Source of the DNA: a gamma proteobacterium NOR5-3
GTDB lineage: Bacteria; Pseudomonadota; Gammaproteobacteria; Pseudomonadales; Halieaceae
Length of the DNA: 64,000 nucleotides
Direction of reading: 5' to 3'
Assembly (NCBI GenBank): GCA_000158155.1
Contig: DS999407.1
Coordinates: forward strand, 381,087-445,086
In this document: positions 9,869 to 18,567 of the stretch, in pieces
Numbering within the stretch: the first letter of the stretch is position 1
How the letters are laid out: each line of letters opens with the position of its first letter
Made by a program: the position numbers and the translations under genes
The notes under the pieces: model-generated
What the model was told of the DNA's origin: nothing
Seen by the model: the letters and a program-made list of their open reading frames with translations, nothing else
Databases searched by the model: none

Positions 9869-10455
9869 GCCTCGCCGCTCAAAGCATTGAGCAGCAGATC
9901 AAGCTCCCGCATGAGCTCTTCAATAGCCGTGAGGGACAGTAGCTCGACCTTCAGCTCTTCCTCCAACGGCAGCAGCTGCACCAGACTGTAAGCCACCTGC
10001 CAGGCATCCGTGAGATCCGCAGGCATGCCGATGCGCTGCACATGCGGGTGCGCCTCCAGGCCCTCGAGCACCGTGCGCAGGGGCTCCCAGGCATCGATCA
10101 TCGCTGCGGGTTCCAGCGGCGGCAAAAGCTCCACCTCCGCGCGAATGAGGCCATTGTTCTCGCGCCAGAACTCCCCCAGCAAGAAGCGCTGACTGCCCTC
10201 TACGGTCACGCCCAACAAACCATTGTCCAGCTGATCCCAGTCGACAATGGAGGCGAGCGTACCCATGCCGGCCAACTGAGGCAGCCGCGCAGAGCCCACT
10301 TCAACCCCGCGCTCAATGCGCAGCATGCCAAAGCGATCACCGCTGCGCATGGAGGACTTCACCAGTTCGAGATAGCGCTGCTCGAATATCTGCAGGGGCA
10401 TGCGTCCGTAGGGAAGCAGCACCGCTGACAGGGGAAATAGCGCTATCTCAGTCAT
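9865..10455 (-). CDS. LON N-terminal (substrate-binding) domain protein
   Basis: A 196-residue protein made only of the N-terminal domain of Lon, with no ATPase or protease part. The pattern is [23 protein letters not shown] near the start, then [32 protein letters not shown] and a helical C-terminus (about 120-190). Such stand-alone proteins are widespread and of unclear function; protein binding is the best guess. It overlaps the exporter gene by 4 bp and is last in the mpl-exporter-LON unit. Confidence 0.85.
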   Translation of the reverse strand: MTEIALFPLSAVLLPYGRMPLQIFEQRYLELVKSSMRSGDRFGMLRIERGVEVGSARLPQLAGMGTLASIVDWDQLDNGLLGVTVEGSQRFLLGEFWRENNGLIRAEVELLPPLEPAAMIDAWEPLRTVLEGLEAHPHVQRIGMPADLTDAWQVAYSLVQLLPLEEELKVELLSLTAIEELMRELDLLLNALSGEA

Positions 10456-13088
10456 TGTTCAGGGCCCAGCGGTTTGAAGAGCAGTATCAGTCGCGGCAGC
10501 AGCAGCAGCGCACCGACCACCGCGGCGGTCATGGCAATCACCGTGAGTACACCAAAGTACAAACTGGGATTGAAGTTGGACAGGGTGAGCGTGCTGAAAC
10601 CCACCACCAGTGTCAGGGTCGTGTAGTACATCGCTCTGCCGATACTGCCGTGACAGCGGTACATCGACGCCAGGTAGTTCCGATCAACGGGAAACTCCCG
10701 CTTGAATCGATGCACGTAGTGAATACAGTTATCTACACCAATACCCACCACGATAGCCGCGATAGTGATGGTCATAATATCCAGAGGAATGCCGGCAAAA
10801 CCCATAATCCCCAACACCAACCCTGCAGCCAGCAGATTCGGCGCCAGGGCAATGAGCGCCAGAGACAGCGAACGGAACAAAATCCAGAACATGATCAGAA
10901 TGACAGCGAATACGGCACCGAGGGTCAGTATCTGTGACGCAAAGAGGCTTTGAAGAACGTTGTTGTACATCACCAACATGCCGGTAAAACGCGCCTGCCC
11001 TTCTTCCAGCCCGCCCTCTTCACGTAACGCCCGGTCCAAGTCCCTGAGAAACGCCGCTCGTCGCAGGTCCTGACTGGTCTCCTTCACCCTTATGGTTATT
11101 CGCGCTTCGTCCCGCTCTGCATTGAAGTAAGGCTCCACGAGTTGGCGGGAGATGTCCGCCGAGAGCGCATTGCGCGCAAGCGCCAGTTCTACGCTTCCCA
11201 TATCGTCACCCAGAAGCTGACGGAAGAGCTCGAAGGTCGTAGAGAGCGACTGCACCTTTCCGGTCTCATCGTAGCCATCAACGATGCCCTGCAAACGATC
11301 GATCAGACGCATACCTTCCAGACTGAACCAGAAGCCCGGATCCACAGCGCTGCTCCCGAAGGAGTCACCACCGTCGGTCCCCAGAAAATCATCACCGCTG
11401 CTCTCATTGGCAAAAGGATCATCCGCAAAGGGATCATCGGCAAAGCCGTCGCCCGCAAAGGCGTCGTCGCCAATGTCGCTGGCAAAGGGATCGTCAAATT
11501 CTTCAGCAAACGGATCATCATCCGCCATGGGTGCCGCGTTGCCGCCAGAGTGATTCTCCAGCCCCGGCAGCGGCGCTGAGCTATCCGGGGCGGCAATCAC
11601 AATATCCAGCGGGATGGTGCCACCGAGCCGCGCATCCAGGAGTTCCATGCCCTGGTAGATCTCGGTGCTTTCCTTGAAATAATCAATAAAACGGTTCTCC
11701 ACCTTGAGCCGCAGCACGCCCACCACCACCAGCACACTCAGCGCCAGACTTCCCCAGAGCACCCAAGACCCGTGATGATCCGCAACCCGCGCAAAACGCA
11801 GAGTAAAAGGCTCACCCTCATCGGGAACCGGCTGCTCCCGATCCAGGGGCCACAGCAGCATCAGCGCAGGCACGAGAGTAAATGACACCAGCAGTGCCAC
11901 GCAGATACCCAGGGTCATCATCCAACCAAAATCAATCACCGGCTGGATTCCGGAAACCACCAGAGAGACAAATGCCACCATCGTGGTAACACCGGTGTAC
12001 ACGCAGGGCACCGCCATAAGACGCATGCTTTCGCGTACACGCTCGTACAGGCCTAACTCCGGCTGCTCCCGATGTAACTCCCGGTATCGCACCACCAGAT
12101 GAATCGCGATAGCGAGCCCCACGATGAGCAATACTGCGACCACGTTGGAGGAAATCACCGTCATCCGCCAATCGAGATAACCGAGAATACCCAGGGTGTA
12201 AGCCACGCCCAAAGAACAGCTCAGGAGCGGAATCACCACCCATTTGCTGCGTCGAAAAATCAGCGCCAGCACCAGCACCATAACGCCGAGGATCGCACTG
12301 CCAAACACCACCAGATCGCTGCGCACAAAACTCACCATGTCCGCAGTGATCATGGGCAGACCCCCGACAAAAATCCCGGCGTACTCGCGGTATCCATCCA
12401 CCACCGAGCGAACACCGGCCACCAGAGCGCTTTGCTGGGCCAGCTGTTCGGCGTTGCGTCGTTTCACCTCCTGCTCGACGACGGCAAGCCGCGCCGCAGC
12501 CTCATCGCTAAAACCCGCCGACTCCTGCGCCTGACGTAAGTCTTCACGCTCGCGCATGAGCTCAGTATCACCATCAGTACGCGCAAGATTCACCTGAATC
12601 GCTGTGACATCACCATCAGCACCGACAAGCAGGTCACTGTAGAGCGGGCTTTGAGTGAATTCCTGCAGCGCCAATTCACGATCGATATCCGGATCTTGCA
12701 AGGAGGGAAGCGGGTCACCGGAGGTGACCTGAGAAAGTCCCACAGGCGGACTCTGCAACAGCGGTACATCCATTACCGTGACCACAGATGACACCCCCGG
12801 GAGCCCGCGAAGCTCATCAGCCATAGCCGACAACGGGCCCAGGGACTCGTCTGACAACAGCTGCGCTTCGGGTCGCCAGGTGATGACGATGAAATCTTCG
12901 CTGCTATAACGCCGCCCAACCTCTCGAAAATACTCCAGTGCAGGGTCACCTTTGAGCAGCAATGAGTCCGCCGAGGCGTCAATGCGAATCTTGGGGAACT
13001 GCAGGAGAGCGAACAGCAACAACACAGCAAGCAATCCGAGCACGGCAAGCGGTCGCCGCAGCACTAACTGCTCATAAAAGGCCAACAT
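10452..13088 (-). CDS. MMPL/RND family exporter with an acidic DPFA-repeat insert
   Basis: An 878-residue inner-membrane protein of the RND superfamily (MMPL/HpnN-like). One membrane segment at residues 11-29 is followed by a large periplasmic domain, five or six membrane segments around 255-420, a second periplasmic domain and a matching membrane block at 725-875. Members export lipids or other hydrophobic molecules with the proton gradient; the substrate is unknown. Within the second periplasmic domain, at about residues 509-575, lies an acidic low-complexity stretch with repeated DDPFA/DDAFA units that is not part of the family fold. Its stop overlaps the LON-domain gene and its start lies 6 bp after mpl. 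Confidence 0.85.
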   Translation of the reverse strand: MLAFYEQLVLRRPLAVLGLLAVLLLFALLQFPKIRIDASADSLLLKGDPALEYFREVGRRYSSEDFIVITWRPEAQLLSDESLGPLSAMADELRGLPGVSSVVTVMDVPLLQSPPVGLSQVTSGDPLPSLQDPDIDRELALQEFTQSPLYSDLLVGADGDVTAIQVNLARTDGDTELMREREDLRQAQESAGFSDEAAARLAVVEQEVKRRNAEQLAQQSALVAGVRSVVDGYREYAGIFVGGLPMITADMVSFVRSDLVVFGSAILGVMVLVLALIFRRSKWVVIPLLSCSLGVAYTLGILGYLDWRMTVISSNVVAVLLIVGLAIAIHLVVRYRELHREQPELGLYERVRESMRLMAVPCVYTGVTTMVAFVSLVVSGIQPVIDFGWMMTLGICVALLVSFTLVPALMLLWPLDREQPVPDEGEPFTLRFARVADHHGSWVLWGSLALSVLVVVGVLRLKVENRFIDYFKESTEIYQGMELLDARLGGTIPLDIVIAAPDSSAPLPGLENHSGGNAAPMADDDPFAEEFDDPFASDIGDDAFAGDGFADDPFADDPFANESSGDDFLGTDGGDSFGSSAVDPGFWFSLEGMRLIDRLQGIVDGYDETGKVQSLSTTFELFRQLLGDDMGSVELALARNALSADISRQLVEPYFNAERDEARITIRVKETSQDLRRAAFLRDLDRALREEGGLEEGQARFTGMLVMYNNVLQSLFASQILTLGAVFAVILIMFWILFRSLSLALIALAPNLLAAGLVLGIMGFAGIPLDIMTITIAAIVVGIGVDNCIHYVHRFKREFPVDRNYLASMYRCHGSIGRAMYYTTLTLVVGFSTLTLSNFNPSLYFGVLTVIAMTAAVVGALLLLPRLILLFKPLGPEQ

Positions 13089-13094
13089 ACTAAA

Positions 13095-14471
13095 TTACTC
13101 CTGGTGACGCTTTGCGAGCGCCGATAGCAGACGCTCATGAATACCGCCGAAGGCACCGTTGCTCATCACCACGACATCATCGCCGGGCAAAGCATGGTCG
13201 ACGATACGCGCAACAAGCGCATCGATATCTTCGCTGATGGATGCAGGCACCGCGCTGCTGTCGATGACGTCCTCCAAAGACCAGCCCAACGCCTTGGGCT
13301 GATACCAGAAGACCTCATCAGCCGCGGCGGTTGAAGGTGCCAATGCGGATCTATGTTCTCCCATACGCATGGTATTGGAACGCGGTTCGATCACTGCCAA
13401 AACCCGCTTTCTGCCCGCCGCACCTTGCAGGGCCGCAAGGGTGCTCTTAATCGCCGTCGGATGATGGGCAAAATCGTCGTAAACCCGAATATTGCTGACC
13501 TCACCACGGAGTTCCAGACGACGCCTGACGCCCAAAAAACCCTGCAGCGCATTCACAGCGTGTTTCGGCGTAACACCCACATGCCGCGCCGCCGCACAGG
13601 CTCCCAGGGCATTGGCCACATTGTGTGCGCCGCGCTGCCCCCAGCTCACCGCCAGCGTTTCGCCGCCCGGCGCGTTCAGCTGCCAGTGCGTGCCGCCGGT
13701 ATCTGCAAGCAGGGCATACCAATCGGCCTGGGAATCCTCGGTCGACAGCGTCTCCCGCGGGGTCCAGCAGCCCAGCTCCAGCATCTCCTCCACTGCGGGC
13801 ACAGCCCGGGGCGTAAACACCCGCCCATTGCCCGGAACGCAGCGCAGCAGGTGATGAAACTGCCGCTGAATGGCCGCGAGGTCGGGGTAAATATCCGCAT
13901 GATCAAACTCGAGGTTGTTCACAATCAAGGTCCGGGGACGGTAGTGAACAAACTTGGCGCGCTTATCAAAAAAAGCCGTGTCGTATTCGTCGGCCTCAAT
14001 CACAAAAAAACTACCGCTGCCCAGGCGTGCCGAGACGCCAAAATTCAGGGGCACGCCGCCGATGAGGAAGCCCGGAGAGAGTCCCGCATCTTCGAGCAGC
14101 CAGGCCAGCATGCTGCTTGCCGTGGTCTTGCCATGGGTACCGGACACCGCCAAAACCCAGCGATCCGCGAGCACGGCTTCAGCCAGCCACTGGGGACCGG
14201 ATTGGTAACGCAGCCCCCGCGACAGCACCGCTTCCACGGCTGGATTTCCGCGCGACAGCGCGTTACCCACAACAATCAACGCATCATCCGGAAGGTGCTC
14301 CGGGTCAAAACCCTCATGCAAAGCAATACCCGCCGCGGCGAGTTGGTCACTCATGGGGGGGTAGACATTGGCATCACAGCCGCTGACTTCCCAGCCCAGT
14401 TCCCGGGCGAGCAAAGCCAGACCGCCCATAAACGTGCCGCATATGCCTAGAATGTGCAGGCGCTGTTGCAC
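13095..14471 (-). CDS. mpl: UDP-MurNAc:L-Ala-gamma-D-Glu-meso-DAP ligase (murein recycling)
   Basis: A 458-residue cytosolic Mur-family ligase. It attaches the recovered tripeptide directly to UDP-MurNAc with ATP, which saves cell-wall material. HILGICGTFMGGLALLARELG is the Mpl-type N-terminus; the ATP loop is GTHGKTTASSML, followed by IEADEYDTAFFDKRAKF and NLEFDHADIY, and then DDFAHHPTAI and EPRSNTMRMG in the C-terminal domain. Presence of Mpl implies DAP-type peptidoglycan and recycling. First gene of a minus-strand unit with the exporter and the LON-domain protein; the start lies about 130 bp from the phosphofructokinase start on the other strand. Confidence 0.95.
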   Translation of the reverse strand: MQQRLHILGICGTFMGGLALLARELGWEVSGCDANVYPPMSDQLAAAGIALHEGFDPEHLPDDALIVVGNALSRGNPAVEAVLSRGLRYQSGPQWLAEAVLADRWVLAVSGTHGKTTASSMLAWLLEDAGLSPGFLIGGVPLNFGVSARLGSGSFFVIEADEYDTAFFDKRAKFVHYRPRTLIVNNLEFDHADIYPDLAAIQRQFHHLLRCVPGNGRVFTPRAVPAVEEMLELGCWTPRETLSTEDSQADWYALLADTGGTHWQLNAPGGETLAVSWGQRGAHNVANALGACAAARHVGVTPKHAVNALQGFLGVRRRLELRGEVSNIRVYDDFAHHPTAIKSTLAALQGAAGRKRVLAVIEPRSNTMRMGEHRSALAPSTAAADEVFWYQPKALGWSLEDVIDSSAVPASISEDIDALVARIVDHALPGDDVVVMSNGAFGGIHERLLSALAKRHQE

Positions 14472-14603
14472 AGCCTGTCCTCGCGAAGAAAAGAGCGAAA
14501 TTCTAGCACGGCATCACACTATGGCCTTGCTCAGCGGTGCACAGCGCAGCTCACATCCCGTATGATTACCGTCATCAATCAATGCTCCCTGAGGATCTCC
14601 AGC

Positions 14604-15872
14604 TTGAGCCGGAAAGCCAACGCCTTTTACGCCCAATCCGGCGGTGTTACCTCCGTTATCAATGCCTCCGCCTGCGGTGTCATAGAGACTGCAAGGCAAC
14701 ATCGCGACGTCATCGGTAAAGTGTTCGCGGGCCGTAACGGCATCATCGGTGCGCTTCAAGAAGAACTGATTGATACCAGCAAAGAGAGCAGCACAGCGAT
14801 CCGCGGATTACTGCAAACACCTTCCGGTGCATTCGGATCCTGCCGTCATAAACTGAAATCTCTGGAAAGCAACCGCGCCGAGTACGAGCGACTCATGGAG
14901 GTTTTCCAGGCCCACAACATCCGCTACTTTTTTTATAACGGCGGCGGGGACTCCGCGGACACCTGCCTCAAGGTCTCCCAGCTCAGCCATTCCCTGGGCT
15001 ATCCGCTGCAGGCCATTCATGTCCCCAAGACCATCGATAACGACCTGCCGCACACCGACAACAGCCCGGGCTTTGGTTCCGTGGCGAAATACGTCGCCAT
15101 ATCAACGCGGGAGGCAGCTCTTGATGTTGCCTCCATGTGCGCCAGCTCAACCAAAGTATTTATTCTCGAGGTTATGGGCCGCCACGCAGGCTGGATCGCC
15201 GCTGCATCAGGTCTTGCAGCCGAGCGCGAAGGCGATGCGCCGCACTGCATTCTTTTCCCGGAAATCGCCTTTGACCAGAAGAAGTTTCTGGCACGGGTGC
15301 AGCGATCAGTGAAGCGCTTTGGTTATTGCGTCGTTGTGGCCTCTGAGGGCGCGCAAACGGCCGACGGGCGCTTTCTCAGTGACACCGGAGCCCGCGACGC
15401 TTTTGGTCATGCGCAGCTTGGCGGGCTGGCGCCGACTCTGGCCAACCTGGTAAAGACTGAGTTGGGTTACAAATACCACTGGGCGGTTGCCGATTACCTG
15501 CAACGCGCTGCACGACACATCGCCTCGCAGACAGATCTCGACCAGGCCTATGCGGTAGGCGAAGCCGCCGTGGAGATGGCCGTTGCGGGCAAAAACGCCG
15601 TCATGCCGAGCATCGTGCGCGGCAAGGGCAAGCGCTACAGCTGGCATATTGGCGAGGCTCCGCTGGAAAACGTGGCGAATGTGGAAAAGAAAATGCCCCG
15701 CAGCTTTATCAGCCGCGACGGTTTTGGCATCACCCCGGCAGCTCGTGAGTATTTGCAGCCGCTTATACAGGGCGAGGCCTATCCGAGCTATCACCAGGGA
15801 TTACCCCGGTATGTTCGGCTCAAGAACGAATTGGTGCCACGGAAGCTGCGCAAGCGATTCTCTGTAAGCTAG
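14604..15872 (+). CDS. 6-phosphofructokinase, PPi-dependent type
   Basis: A 422-residue enzyme that phosphorylates fructose 6-phosphate. AFYAQSGGVTSVINAS at the N-terminus, NGGGDS (113-117) and PKTIDND (141-147) fit the PPi-dependent class. ATP enzymes carry Gly in place of that Lys (PGTIDND) and GGDGS at the first motif. The reaction is then reversible and uses pyrophosphate. The start is TTG: GAGGA lies 8 bp upstream, and the family begins at about this residue. A frame open further upstream would add 50 residues that overlap mpl, and an ATG at 14562 is the alternative. The pyrophosphatase gene follows on the same strand, 163 bp away. Confidence 0.85.
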   Translation: MSRKANAFYAQSGGVTSVINASACGVIETARQHRDVIGKVFAGRNGIIGALQEELIDTSKESSTAIRGLLQTPSGAFGSCRHKLKSLESNRAEYERLMEVFQAHNIRYFFYNGGGDSADTCLKVSQLSHSLGYPLQAIHVPKTIDNDLPHTDNSPGFGSVAKYVAISTREAALDVASMCASSTKVFILEVMGRHAGWIAAASGLAAEREGDAPHCILFPEIAFDQKKFLARVQRSVKRFGYCVVVASEGAQTADGRFLSDTGARDAFGHAQLGGLAPTLANLVKTELGYKYHWAVADYLQRAARHIASQTDLDQAYAVGEAAVEMAVAGKNAVMPSIVRGKGKRYSWHIGEAPLENVANVEKKMPRSFISRDGFGITPAAREYLQPLIQGEAYPSYHQGLPRYVRLKNELVPRKLRKRFSVS

Positions 15873-15937
15873 CGGGTTATCGCGACCCTGAAAGAAACAC
15901 CCGGAAAGTCTCACAGATTTTCGCGAAGCTAGCGGGT
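15866..15937 (+). repeat. 12-bp direct repeat at the end of the phosphofructokinase gene
   Basis: AAGCTAGCGGGT occurs at 15866-15877, where it includes the TAG stop codon, and again at 15926-15937. Both copies are followed by a similar ATCGCG. The second copy runs into TACAAT (15937-15942), a plausible -10 box for the pyrophosphatase gene, though no good -35 is seen. The repeat may be a short duplication or a regulator site. Confidence 0.5.
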
Positions 15938-16035
15938 ACAATCGCGCCTGCTTTTTTTACCCGTGTCTTACACACCGGATTTACCGCGGCATTGACGCGC
16001 CCTACAGCGCGCCGCTCAACATGCAAGGAGACATC

Positions 16036-16674
16036 ATGTATCTCAACGAAAAATTCAATCGCTGGCGCCGCCACCCCTGGCACGGTTTACACGCCCAGAT
16101 GGACGGTGCCGAAGCAGGCGTCGTGCAGGTGTACATCGAAATGCTGCCCACAGACGTAGTCAAGTACGAGCTGGACAAGGCCTCGGGCTTCCTTATGGTT
16201 GACCGTCCCCAGCGTACGACCTCCAGCCCCCCCGCGCTCTATGGATTCATCCCCAGAACGTACTGCGCAGAAGAAGTGGCCAAGCGCTGCCCTGAGGTCG
16301 ATGTCGCGGACGGGGATCCGTTGGATATCTGCGTCTACTCAGAGCGCCACATCAACCGCTCAGATATCATCCTCAACGCCCGGGTAGTGGGCGGCATACA
16401 GATGATTGATGATGGAGAAGCCGACGACAAGATCATTGCGATTCTCGACGGTGACAACATCTGGGGCGATGTGCAGGACATTTCCGACCTGCCAAAAATC
16501 AAGGTCGAGCGTCTCCAGCACTATTTCTCTACCTACAAACTGGTACCGGGCAAAGAGATCGACATTAAGGTTGATCATGTCTACGGCCGCGAAGAGGCGC
16601 TTCAAGTCATCGCCGCAGCGGAGAAGGACTACTGGAACCACTTTGGCGACCTGCACAAGCAAGCCAAAGAGTAA
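16036..16674 (+). CDS. ppa: Inorganic pyrophosphatase, family I
   Basis: A soluble pyrophosphatase of 212 residues that cleaves PPi to two phosphates. The family I signature DGDPLDICV supplies the metal-binding Asp residues, and YGFIPRTYC and VGGIQMIDDGEADDKIIAI are the other landmarks. It is longer than the 176-residue E. coli enzyme and resembles the roughly 210-residue form known from, for example, chlamydiae. The start is the second ATG, which has AAGGAG 5 bp upstream; the ATG at 16021 overlaps that ribosome site. Being next to a PPi-using phosphofructokinase makes it a possible competitor for the same metabolite. Confidence 0.92.
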   Translation: MYLNEKFNRWRRHPWHGLHAQMDGAEAGVVQVYIEMLPTDVVKYELDKASGFLMVDRPQRTTSSPPALYGFIPRTYCAEEVAKRCPEVDVADGDPLDICVYSERHINRSDIILNARVVGGIQMIDDGEADDKIIAILDGDNIWGDVQDISDLPKIKVERLQHYFSTYKLVPGKEIDIKVDHVYGREEALQVIAAAEKDYWNHFGDLHKQAKE

Positions 16675-16704
16675 GCGCCACCGCTGCGTATCTGCTACCG
16701 GCAC

Positions 16705-17457
16705 TTATGTCGGTGGCAGGTACTCAAGCGCAGCTTTCGGCGCGACAGCGACCCGGGCAACAAAACGCTCAAACAGCGTATCAAGCTGAAGCTCCAAAGC
16801 TTCTCTTCCACCCAGCTCTCCCCACGCCTTATCGCTCCAGACAGCCCGGAGCAGCTCGGCACTGCACTGAATCTCATAAGCAGCCGCCAACGGCGCAAAA
16901 CTTAAGTGCCAGCGCTCCGGCGCGACCCCTCCTCGGTCTTCATCGTAGGGCCGGTAAAACCCAAAGCTACGCCCCTGGGCAATGCGCTCATCGAGCCATT
17001 CGTGCATGGGCCCGAAAGGTCCATCCGGGGCAACCTCCGCAGCGCTCAGCTGAACGTCGTAGCCCGGTTCTATCGCCGACGCATCATAAACATCAACATC
17101 CGTGCCCCAATGATGCCGGCTGGCCCCGGGCATCGCCGAAAATCGCAGGATGCAGGCAATACAATCCTCAAAACTCATGCCCGCCCTGTCGATGGGCCGG
17201 TCATCATCATCAACCACGGGGCGCTCACCGCTCAATTTGCCGTTCCAGATCGTGAGTTGCCGTTCATAGGAGCGGTAAGCGCTGGCAACCTTCAACTCAA
17301 AACCCTGCTCTGCAGCAGCCTCGGTCAGCAGAGTGAGCGCCGTCCAAACCAGCGGCTGCAGCCGCGCTGTGCCCTCGCCAAGCAGGGCACTGTCGTCAAG
17401 CCCCAGGAGCTGTCGCTGAAACAACGAGAGGATCACGGCGAACCCCACAGCCAACAC
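16705..17457 (-). CDS. M15 family (VanY/LdcB-like) peptidase
   Basis: A 250-residue D-Ala-D-Ala carboxypeptidase-like protein. The zinc and catalytic residues of family M15B are seen in SAYRSYERQ, SRHHWGTDVDVYD (His and Asp ligands) and ERWHLSF (catalytic Glu region and last His). Members trim peptidoglycan stem peptides in the periplasm. The N-terminus is hydrophobic for about 12 residues, which may be a weak signal or anchor, but no clear cleavage site follows. The start is uncertain: GTG at 17457, TTG at 17454 or GTG at 17448, with GGAAGG just upstream. It converges on ppa and is divergent from the Rieske gene. Confidence 0.82.
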   Translation of the reverse strand: MLAVGFAVILSLFQRQLLGLDDSALLGEGTARLQPLVWTALTLLTEAAAEQGFELKVASAYRSYERQLTIWNGKLSGERPVVDDDDRPIDRAGMSFEDCIACILRFSAMPGASRHHWGTDVDVYDASAIEPGYDVQLSAAEVAPDGPFGPMHEWLDERIAQGRSFGFYRPYDEDRGGVAPERWHLSFAPLAAAYEIQCSAELLRAVWSDKAWGELGGREALELQLDTLFERFVARVAVAPKAALEYLPPT

Positions 17458-17523
17458 TTGCCTTCCATCGCTGTGCGATGGCTTACTGCGCCGTCGAGAC
17501 CTTTACCAGCAGACTTTGTAACC

Positions 17524-17847
17524 ATGAACGACTCCGAAATGGGCGCGGTGTTGTTGTCGATGCCCGACAACAGCAGTAAGAGTGTAACGCTCGAAGGACG
17601 CCCGCTGATACTTGCCAAACACCGCGGGGAGCTCTTTTTGTTTGAAAACAACTGCCCCCATGCCAACGAGACCATGGACCCTCTGGGAGGCTCCCTCAGT
17701 GACGATAGCGGAGCGTTGCTGCGCTGCCAGCGCCACGGTGCCGAGTTTCTTACCCACAGCGGTGAGTGCGTGGCTGGCCCGTGCCTGGGAGACGCGCTCA
17801 CCCCCGTCGCTTTTACCCTTGCTGGCGGGCAAATCTATCTGGACTGA
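17524..17847 (+). CDS. Small Rieske [2Fe-2S] protein
   Basis: A 107-residue single-domain Rieske ferredoxin. The cluster ligands are CPHANETMDPLGG (Cys-x-His) and CQRHGAEF (Cys-x-x-His), 20-odd residues apart. There is no signal peptide or oxygenase domain, so it is likely a cytosolic electron carrier or a nitrite reductase small-subunit-like protein. The frame stays open far upstream on this strand, but that part is antisense to the M15 peptidase gene; the ATG at 17524 gives the normal family length. Confidence 0.85.
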   Translation: MNDSEMGAVLLSMPDNSSKSVTLEGRPLILAKHRGELFLFENNCPHANETMDPLGGSLSDDSGALLRCQRHGAEFLTHSGECVAGPCLGDALTPVAFTLAGGQIYLD

Positions 17848-17933
17848 GGCACCGGGCATTTTTCATCCGTCAAGGACGTTTTTAGCTGGTGTGCGGGAGG
17901 CAATTCTGGTAGCTTCTGCGCGCTTCGAAATGC

Positions 17934-17958
17934 GCCCTGCCAGATTATCTCGCAGGGC
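17934..17958 (+). promoter_or_regulatory. Hairpin in the dksA leader
   Basis: GCCCTGC and GCAGGGC arms of 7 bp enclose an 11-nt AT-rich loop, 30 bp before the dksA start codon. No T run follows, so it is not an ordinary terminator. It could stabilise or fold the leader, or be an operator if read as DNA. Confidence 0.45.
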
Positions 17959-17987
17959 AGTCAGAGTAAGATAGTTGGAACACCACT

Positions 17988-18545
17988 ATGCCGACAAAAG
18001 CAGCACCTAAAGCAGCACCCAAAAAGAAGGCCGTAAAAGCGAAAGCAGCCAGCAGCGCAGCGCCCAGGAAAAAGGCCGCCAGTAAAGCGAAGGCAGCACC
18101 CGCTAAGAAAGCCCGCGCCAAAAGCACCGGCACCGAATTTCGCAACTTCGAGCCGTACAAGCCAAAGCGCGGCGAAGAGTACATGAACGAGGCGCAGCGT
18201 GAGCACTTCAAGCTCATCCTCAAGCGCTGGAAGTCCGAACTCATGGAAGAAGTGGATCGTACGGTCTCTCACATGAAGGATGAAGCCGCCAACTTCCCGG
18301 ATCCGGCGGATCGCGCCACTCAGGAAGAAGAATTCAGTCTTGAACTGCGAACCCGCGATCGTGAGCGGAAGTTAATCAAGAAAATCGATTCCACCATCGA
18401 AAGAATTGAGCAGGATGACTACGGTTTCTGCGACGCCTGTGGTGTAGAGATCGGAATCAAGCGGCTGGAAGCGCGCCCTACGGCATCGCTGTGCATCGAT
18501 TGCAAGACGCTGGACGAAATCAAAGAACGGCAGGAGCTGGGCTAA
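17988..18545 (+). CDS. dksA: RNA polymerase-binding transcription factor DksA with a basic N-terminal extension
   Basis: A 185-residue DksA. The conserved part runs from about residue 50: [15 protein letters not shown], the coiled coil with [26 protein letters not shown] at its tip region, and the four-Cys zinc finger CDACG ... CIDC. The protein binds the RNA polymerase secondary channel and, with ppGpp, tunes rRNA and amino-acid promoters. E. coli DksA has 151 residues. The extra 35 or so residues are an N-terminal Lys/Ala/Pro-rich tail ([12 protein letters not shown]-type repeats) like histone H1 or AlgP tails. gluQ follows in the standard dksA-gluQ arrangement. Confidence 0.95.
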   Translation: MPTKAAPKAAPKKKAVKAKAASSAAPRKKAASKAKAAPAKKARAKSTGTEFRNFEPYKPKRGEEYMNEAQREHFKLILKRWKSELMEEVDRTVSHMKDEAANFPDPADRATQEEEFSLELRTRDRERKLIKKIDSTIERIEQDDYGFCDACGVEIGIKRLEARPTASLCIDCKTLDEIKERQELG

Positions 18546-18567
18546 GCCCACGCCTCTTCCCCGGTTA

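Noticed and set aside
13353-14450. A 365-codon open frame on plus, opposite mpl
   Set aside because: Basic, low-complexity translation without any motif; mpl on minus is certain.
14454-14603. Fifty extra N-terminal codons for the phosphofructokinase
   Set aside because: They overlap mpl and are not family sequence; a TTG with a good ribosome site begins at the conserved N-terminus.
16906-17523. The N-terminal 206 codons of the open frame that ends with the Rieske protein
   Set aside because: Antisense to the M15 peptidase; a Rieske protein of 107 residues from 17524 is of normal size.
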